Assembly (NCBI RefSeq): GCF_036997615.1
Contig: NZ_JAWLQA010000019.1
Length of the DNA stretch: 58,317 nucleotides
Reading direction: 5' to 3' (one strand)
From: Brachyspira sp949287565
Lineage (GTDB): Bacteria > Spirochaetota > Brachyspiria > Brachyspirales > Brachyspiraceae
Positions 53,432-58,317 of the stretch are shown piece after piece. Under the pieces are notes generated by a model. It had not been told where the DNA came from, did not search any database, and worked only from the letters and a program-made list of their open reading frames with translations. Numbering within the stretch: the stretch's first letter is position 1; the number at the start of each line of letters is the position of its first letter. Made by a program: the position numbers and the translations under genes.

Positions 53432-54475
53432 TTATTTTTTGTTATACATATATAATAATAAATCAATTACTCTGTTAGAATAACCCCATTCATTATCATA
53501 CCAAGAAACAATTTTGAAGAATCTTTTTTCATCTTTCAAGTTGTTTTGAGTAGTAGCTAGAGAGTCATATATAGAGCTTCTAGAGTCATGTATAAAGTCG
53601 CTAGATACTAATTCTTCGTTACAATAACCTAAAATGTCTTTTAAGTAAGTTTCAGAAGCTTTTTTCATAAGTACATCGATTTCTTTAATAGAAGTTTCTT
53701 TTTCACTTCTGAAAGTTAAGTCTACAACAGATACGTCAGGAGTAGCAACTCTGAAACTCATACCTGTTAATTTACCTTTAGTAGCAGGTAAAACTTCACC
53801 AACAGCTTTAGCAGCACCAGTAGTAGAAGGGATAGTGTTACAAGCAGCAGCACGTCCGCCTCTCCAGTCTTTTTTAGAAGGTCCGTCTACTGTTTTTTGA
53901 GTAGCAGTATAAGAGTGAATAGTAGTCATAAGACCTGTTTCTATTCCGATACCTTCTTTAAGAAGTACATGTACTATAGGAGCTAAACAGTTAGTAGTAC
54001 AAGAAGCATTTGATACTACATGATGATTAGCAGGATCATATTCTTCATGGTTTACACCATATACAAAAGTTCTTAAATCACCTTTACCAGGAGCTGAAAT
54101 GATAACTTTTTTAGCACCTGCAGCTATATGACCTTCAGCTTTTTCTTTTTCTGTGAAAAGACCAGTAGATTCTATTACATATTCAACACCTAAATCTTTC
54201 CAAGGAAGATCTTTTAATTCTTTAGTAGCACCTATACATTTAATTTTGTTGCCATTAACTACTAGTACATCTTCGCCTTCTGTTGTGATGTCAGCTTTCA
54301 TTCTGCCATGAACAGAGTCATATTTTAATTGATAAGCAAAATACTTAGCATCAGTACTAACATCTACTACACCAACTACATCAATTTCTTTACCTAATAA
54401 ACCGCGTTCTACCAATGCCTGAAAAACTAGACGTCCGATACGTCCGAAACCATTTATTGCTACTTTTACAGCCAT
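53432..54475 (-). CDS. gap: Glyceraldehyde-3-phosphate dehydrogenase
   Basis: A 347-residue NAD-dependent glycolytic dehydrogenase. The N-terminal INGFGRIGRLVFQAL binds NAD; the active Cys is in SNASCTTNCLAP; TGAAKAVGEVLPATKGKLTG and WYDNEWGYSNRVIDL are intact. Length matches the usual GapA type with a slightly longer middle. A promoter lies at 54562-54534. It is upstream of pgk, the next glycolytic step. Confidence 0.97.
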   Translation of the reverse strand: MAVKVAINGFGRIGRLVFQALVERGLLGKEIDVVGVVDVSTDAKYFAYQLKYDSVHGRMKADITTEGEDVLVVNGNKIKCIGATKELKDLPWKDLGVEYVIESTGLFTEKEKAEGHIAAGAKKVIISAPGKGDLRTFVYGVNHEEYDPANHHVVSNASCTTNCLAPIVHVLLKEGIGIETGLMTTIHSYTATQKTVDGPSKKDWRGGRAAACNTIPSTTGAAKAVGEVLPATKGKLTGMSFRVATPDVSVVDLTFRSEKETSIKEIDVLMKKASETYLKDILGYCNEELVSSDFIHDSRSSIYDSLATTQNNLKDEKRFFKIVSWYDNEWGYSNRVIDLLLYMYNKK

Positions 54476-54533
54476 AAATATACTCCTAAATTAAAATAAT
54501 ATCCTATACGCGAACATATAAAATTCACCTACT

Positions 54534-54562
54534 ATGCTACCATAAATAAACGATTAAGTCAA
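54534..54562 (-). promoter_or_regulatory. Promoter of gap
   Basis: On the minus strand TTGACT (54562-54557), 17-bp spacer, TAGCAT (54539-54534). Confidence 0.5.
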
Positions 54563-54738
54563 GATTTTTTGTTTAATTTACCATTAAATATAAGAAGTTA
54601 TTATATTATTTTTTTATTCATATAAGCATGATTAATTAGACAATAAAAAATGAAGCATTCTATTGAAAAAAAAAGCAAATTCATATAAAATAAACATAAT
54701 ATTTTAAAAAATTACTTTAATAATTAGGATTAATAAAC

Positions 54739-56190
54739 ATGGAATATGAAGCAGTCATAGGATTAGAAGTGCATGTTCAGCTTAATACTAAAACTAAAGC
54801 ATTCTGTTCATGCCCAAACACTTTCGGTGCTCCTGCAAACACTCTTACTTGTCCAAGATGTCAGGCTCACCCTGGTACTTTGCCTATAGTTAATAAAGAA
54901 ATGGTGCATAAAACTATCAAAGCAGGACTTGCTACTAACTGCACTATTCAAAAGAAAAGCAGATTCGCTAGAAAACATTATTTCTACCCAGATTTGCCTT
55001 CCTACTATCAGATTACTCAAATGGACGAACCAATCTGTACTGAAGGTCATCTTGATATTACTGTACTTAATGATGATGGTTCTTCTTATAATAAAAGCAT
55101 AAGAATAAACAGAATACATATGGAAGAAGATGCTGGTAAACTTGTACATGATGATACAGGAAGACCTTTAAGCTATGTAGACTTAAACCGTGCTGGTTGC
55201 TGTTTGATTGAATGCGTAAGCGAGCCAGATATTTCTACAGGTGAAGAAGCTTATCAATATTTAACAGAACTTAAAAAAATCTTCAAATATATTGATGTTT
55301 CAGATTGTAACATGGAAGAAGGTTCTTTAAGATGCGATGCTAACGTTTCTATACGCCCTAAAGGAAGTACAGAACTTGGTACTAAGACTGAAGTTAAAAA
55401 TATGAACAGTTTTAGAAATGTAAGACTTGCTATTGACTATGAGATCAAAAGACAAATTAAAGCATTAAATAACGGCGATAAAATCTTACAAGAAACTAGA
55501 CTTTACGATGCTAAAGAAAACACTACAAAAGGTATGCGTTCAAAAGAGGGGGCTGCAGATTACAGATATTTCCCAGACCCAGATATACCTCTTTTAGTGT
55601 TAAAAGATGAAGAAATTGAACAAGCTAAAAAAGAGCTTCCAGAACTTCCTCAGCAAAAACGTGAAAGACTTAAAAAAGATTATGATTTACCAGATCAGGA
55701 TATAGTTGTATTAACAGAAGATGCTGCATTAGCTGATTATTATGAGGCAGCAGTTAAAGCTTATCCTAAACAGCCTAAGAAAATAAGCAACTGGATAATG
55801 GTTGAAGTTAATGCTTACTTAAACAAAAAACTTCTTACTATAAAAGATTTCAAACCTAAAGCTGAGCATATAGGCGAAATATTCAAACTTATAGATGAAG
55901 GCGTTATAAGCGGTAAAATAGCTAAAGAGATTTTTGAAGATATGTGCGAAACAGGAGAAGCTCCTTCTGTTATAGTTGAGAAAAAAGGTATTAAACAAGT
56001 TAGCGATACTGGTGAGCTTGAAACTATAATAAGAAAAGTTTTAGAAGAAAATCCTAAATCAGTAGCAGACTTCAAAGCTGGTAAAGAAAAATCATTCGGC
56101 TTCTTAGTAGGTCAGACTATGAAAGCTACTAAAGGTCAGGGTAACCCTAAACTTGTTAATGAAGTTTTAAGAAAAATTTTAAGCGAATAA
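54739..56190 (+). CDS. gatB: Aspartyl/glutamyl-tRNA amidotransferase subunit B
   Basis: A 483-residue subunit of GatCAB, which amidates mischarged Glu-tRNA(Gln) and Asp-tRNA(Asn). Visible: EAVIGLEVHVQLNTKTKAFC, CSCPNTFGAPANTLTCPRCQ with four metal-type Cys, KSRFARKHYFYPDLPSYYQI, DLNRAGCCLIECVSEPDI, and the C-terminal YqeY-like tail (KSFGFLVGQTMKATKGQGNP). AATTAGGATTAATAAAC precedes ATG. gatA and gatC are not next to it. Its presence suggests that the organism makes Gln- or Asn-tRNA by this route. Confidence 0.96.
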   Translation: MEYEAVIGLEVHVQLNTKTKAFCSCPNTFGAPANTLTCPRCQAHPGTLPIVNKEMVHKTIKAGLATNCTIQKKSRFARKHYFYPDLPSYYQITQMDEPICTEGHLDITVLNDDGSSYNKSIRINRIHMEEDAGKLVHDDTGRPLSYVDLNRAGCCLIECVSEPDISTGEEAYQYLTELKKIFKYIDVSDCNMEEGSLRCDANVSIRPKGSTELGTKTEVKNMNSFRNVRLAIDYEIKRQIKALNNGDKILQETRLYDAKENTTKGMRSKEGAADYRYFPDPDIPLLVLKDEEIEQAKKELPELPQQKRERLKKDYDLPDQDIVVLTEDAALADYYEAAVKAYPKQPKKISNWIMVEVNAYLNKKLLTIKDFKPKAEHIGEIFKLIDEGVISGKIAKEIFEDMCETGEAPSVIVEKKGIKQVSDTGELETIIRKVLEENPKSVADFKAGKEKSFGFLVGQTMKATKGQGNPKLVNEVLRKILSE

Positions 56191-56208
56191 TTAATAATAG
56201 TACATATT

Positions 56209-56255
56209 ATAAAAAGAGTTTCATACTATATAATGTGTGGAACTCTTTTTATTTA
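56209..56255. terminator. Bidirectional terminator
   Basis: AAAAAGAGTT (56211-56220) / AACTCTTTTT (56241-56250), extended by CAtAC/GTgTG; between gatB and the opposing membrane-protein gene. Confidence 0.85.
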
Positions 56256-56257
56256 TT

Positions 56258-58156
56258 TTATCTTAATCCAAGATACCATATTAAAAATATTATAAATAAT
56301 GTTGGTATAAACCTTATATATACTAAATATCTAGGTATACTTATATCATCATTATCATTATTATATTTATAATATAATATTAATAGTATAATAATACCCA
56401 TAATAAAAAATGAATATATAGCATTAACAATGTCAGGATTTCCAAAAAAATTTGGGAATATTTCTCTTATGCTATAATATTTATTATTATGTACAAATAG
56501 TTTTATAAATGGTATTGATTTAGTCCTTAATGCTTCATGCATAGATATATGTGAATAAAATTGTGATGTATATACGGCTGCAAAAAAAGTTGTAATAAAA
56601 TCTAATGCTATTTTTAAATAAAGATTATTATTATTAAATAATAACAACATAGACATAAATGGAGATAATATTACTATCCAATACATATGAAATTTTGTAT
56701 TAACTATTGTAATCAATGATAATACAAAAAAACTAATATATAAAGTTAATTTATTAAACTCGTTATTATTTTTTATATCTTTTAAATAAGAAAATAGGCA
56801 TATCAAAGAATAAATTATTATAAATATAGATACACCAAAAATTTTATATCCCATTAAAGTACCAAAAGCTACTAAATTCCTATCTGAAGGATTAGGGGAT
56901 TTAAATATTATGCTAGAAATTATATATGGTAAAATTAGAATTATTGTATATAAGGCTATTTTTTTTATTTGTTTTTCTTTCAATAATACTAATGGGATTA
57001 ATATAAAAAAAGGAAATAGTTTTAATGGTATTGCTATTGCAAACCAAAGTAAATATCTTTTATTATTATTTAAATAATCTAATATACCTAAAAGAGTAAA
57101 AAATATCATTATTATTTCTACTTGACTAATTATAAAAACAGGTATCATTGTAAATGGGGAAGTAATAAACATAAAACTTGATAATTTAGATTTTTCATTA
57201 TCAAAACCTATTTTTTTACATATTTTATAAATAATAATAGACGATAATATTACAAATAATAACAATAAAAATTTTATATAAATTATTTCAAAAGTACCTA
57301 TTTCAAATTGTTCATGATGCCAAGTATAATAAGTTATATTTTTAATTTTTGAATATATCCATAAAGGGAAAAATAAAATAGAATAGAGAATATACGATAA
57401 ATATGGAAGATCATCTGGCTTATGATATGAACCTACCTTTTGATAAACTTCTGAAAAAAAATGTAATGGATTAACATTAAAGAAATTAACACTGAAAGGA
57501 AATATTACCAATATATCAGAATATATATAACTAAAAAAACATAACATAATAATAATACTTAATATAATATAATCTGAATTTTGAGGAGTATTAATTATAT
57601 CAGTAAAGTATTTTATATTGCATATTATTAATATGATTAACATATAAATAATAAATATAAACCATATATGAAACTTAATTTTTAATATATAACTAATATT
57701 ATCAATTTTTTCAAAATCTATTTTTTTAGAAGATGTTATATTTCCAAATGGAGTGCCTTTATCATCATTCATCTTAATTTCTTTAATAAAATTATTATCT
57801 TTAATAATATTATTAGTATCTATATAAACATTGTATATATCACTATTTCTAAATACTTTGCTATAATATTTTATTCTAAAACCATAACTATAATTTGTTA
57901 TAGCTTCATTTGTAAATATATAGTTAGTTAAAGCATCATTATTTAATTTATCATCTATAGTGAAAGTTTTTTTAATTTCATCTATATTATATCCATTTAA
58001 TTCTAATGTTCTGTTTATATGATATTCATCAAATTGAAATTCTGTTAAATATCCTATTCTGTTTTTATTTCCTAATACAGCGAGACTTATTAAAGTGATT
58101 ATAAATATTATCAATAATGAGAAATATATTTTAAAAAATAATTTATTATTTTTCAT
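56258..58156 (-). CDS. Multi-spanning glycosyltransferase-like membrane protein
   Basis: A 632-residue protein with an N-terminal span, a periplasmic region of about 130 residues and 10-12 further spans. The central block FIISQVEIIMIFFTLLGILD followed by KRYLLWFAIAIPLKLFPFFI is the pattern of polyprenol-phosphate-dependent (GT-C, GT87-like) mannosyl- or glycosyltransferases; an Asp/Glu in the first loop (FQFDEYHIN) could be the catalytic one. Such enzymes build cell-surface glycolipid. GGAGTAATTT precedes ATG 58156. A variable-number heptamer tract lies in its upstream region. Confidence 0.6.
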   Translation of the reverse strand: MKNNKLFFKIYFSLLIIFIITLISLAVLGNKNRIGYLTEFQFDEYHINRTLELNGYNIDEIKKTFTIDDKLNNDALTNYIFTNEAITNYSYGFRIKYYSKVFRNSDIYNVYIDTNNIIKDNNFIKEIKMNDDKGTPFGNITSSKKIDFEKIDNISYILKIKFHIWFIFIIYMLIILIICNIKYFTDIINTPQNSDYIILSIIIMLCFFSYIYSDILVIFPFSVNFFNVNPLHFFSEVYQKVGSYHKPDDLPYLSYILYSILFFPLWIYSKIKNITYYTWHHEQFEIGTFEIIYIKFLLLLFVILSSIIIYKICKKIGFDNEKSKLSSFMFITSPFTMIPVFIISQVEIIMIFFTLLGILDYLNNNKRYLLWFAIAIPLKLFPFFILIPLVLLKEKQIKKIALYTIILILPYIISSIIFKSPNPSDRNLVAFGTLMGYKIFGVSIFIIIYSLICLFSYLKDIKNNNEFNKLTLYISFFVLSLITIVNTKFHMYWIVILSPFMSMLLLFNNNNLYLKIALDFITTFFAAVYTSQFYSHISMHEALRTKSIPFIKLFVHNNKYYSIREIFPNFFGNPDIVNAIYSFFIMGIIILLILYYKYNNDNDDISIPRYLVYIRFIPTLFIIFLIWYLGLR

Positions 58157-58235
58157 AAATTACTCCATAAGATACATAGATAGTATCTAGGTTGATAAAT
58201 TTTTTTTGTATATTTAGATGGATTAGTCTAGAAGA

Positions 58236-58277
58236 TTGCTTGTTGCTTGTTGCTTGTTGCTTGTTGCTTGTTTCTTG
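58236..58277. repeat. Heptanucleotide tandem repeat
   Basis: Five perfect TTGCTTG units (58236-58270) and one degenerate TTTCTTG (58271-58277), about 80 bp upstream of the glycosyltransferase-like gene's start. Rest of the spacer to the window end is AT-rich. Confidence 0.9.
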
Positions 58278-58317
58278 TATCTTTTTTCATTTTTATTTTA
58301 AATTTTTAATTTTTAAA

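Overview
The window is about 58 kb of very AT-rich bacterial DNA and almost certainly comes from a Brachyspira-type intestinal spirochaete. The reasons are the low GC content, a flagellar hook gene (flgK) surrounded by chemotaxis receptors, many short-signal lipoproteins, an arylsulfate sulfotransferase, an Rnf complex locus, and the mixture of histidine, glycolysis and translation genes scattered between small operons. The genus is inferred from overall character; there is no rRNA in the window to confirm it. I see no tRNA, rRNA, CRISPR array, prophage or transposase gene.

Layout. 1-5.6 kb: the start of an ankyrin-repeat gene (cut by the window edge), an exported arylsulfotransferase, an isochorismatase-fold protein that lacks the usual cysteine, a DUF819 membrane protein, a DIP1984-type coiled-coil protein and a small lipoprotein. 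6-16 kb: HAD phosphatase, membrane TPR protein, aspS, a phosphoribosyltransferase with an ECF S-component-like membrane protein, an FAH-family enzyme, hisF and a MATE exporter. 17-30 kb: a lone AddB-like nuclease, three chemotaxis receptors and flgK. 30-36 kb: hisC, two tandem TPR proteins ending in an Mrr-like nuclease fold, zapA with a long coiled-coil partner, and an exported protein. 37-47 kb: trmB with a substrate-binding lipoprotein, then rpmF-plsX-fabH-like, rnfCDG, thiL and thiolase. 47-58 kb: a second MATE exporter, argJ operon, an Asp/Tyr-rich protein, pgk and gap, gatB, and a multi-spanning glycosyltransferase-like protein.

The most striking feature lies between the genes. A dispersed family of large nested inverted repeats (called NIR here) fills at least nine spacers in 13 full or partial copies. 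Each is built from two GC-rich outer arm pairs (GCCCGCCCT/AGGGTGGGG and GCACCCACCCAAG/CTTGGGTGGGTGC) around an inner palindrome (ACCGCACGGT/ACCGTGCGTT). Copies come in two configurations: single-core with arms outward, and double-core with arms facing inward. They sit hard against gene ends and promoters. I know of no described family with this architecture. Three smaller palindromic repeat families also occur; one of them brackets the TPR gene at 6.8-8.3 kb.

Other points of note: a FabH-like protein in the plsX operon without any of the catalytic triad; the tandem Mrr-like pair with an altered active-site motif; a chemotaxis receptor with an extra C-terminal domain; a duplicated pgk 3' end plus terminator; a heptanucleotide tract upstream of the glycosyltransferase-like gene; an rnf locus that stops after rnfG; and back-to-back promoters at 35.75 kb that move the coiled-coil gene's start to a TTG codon.
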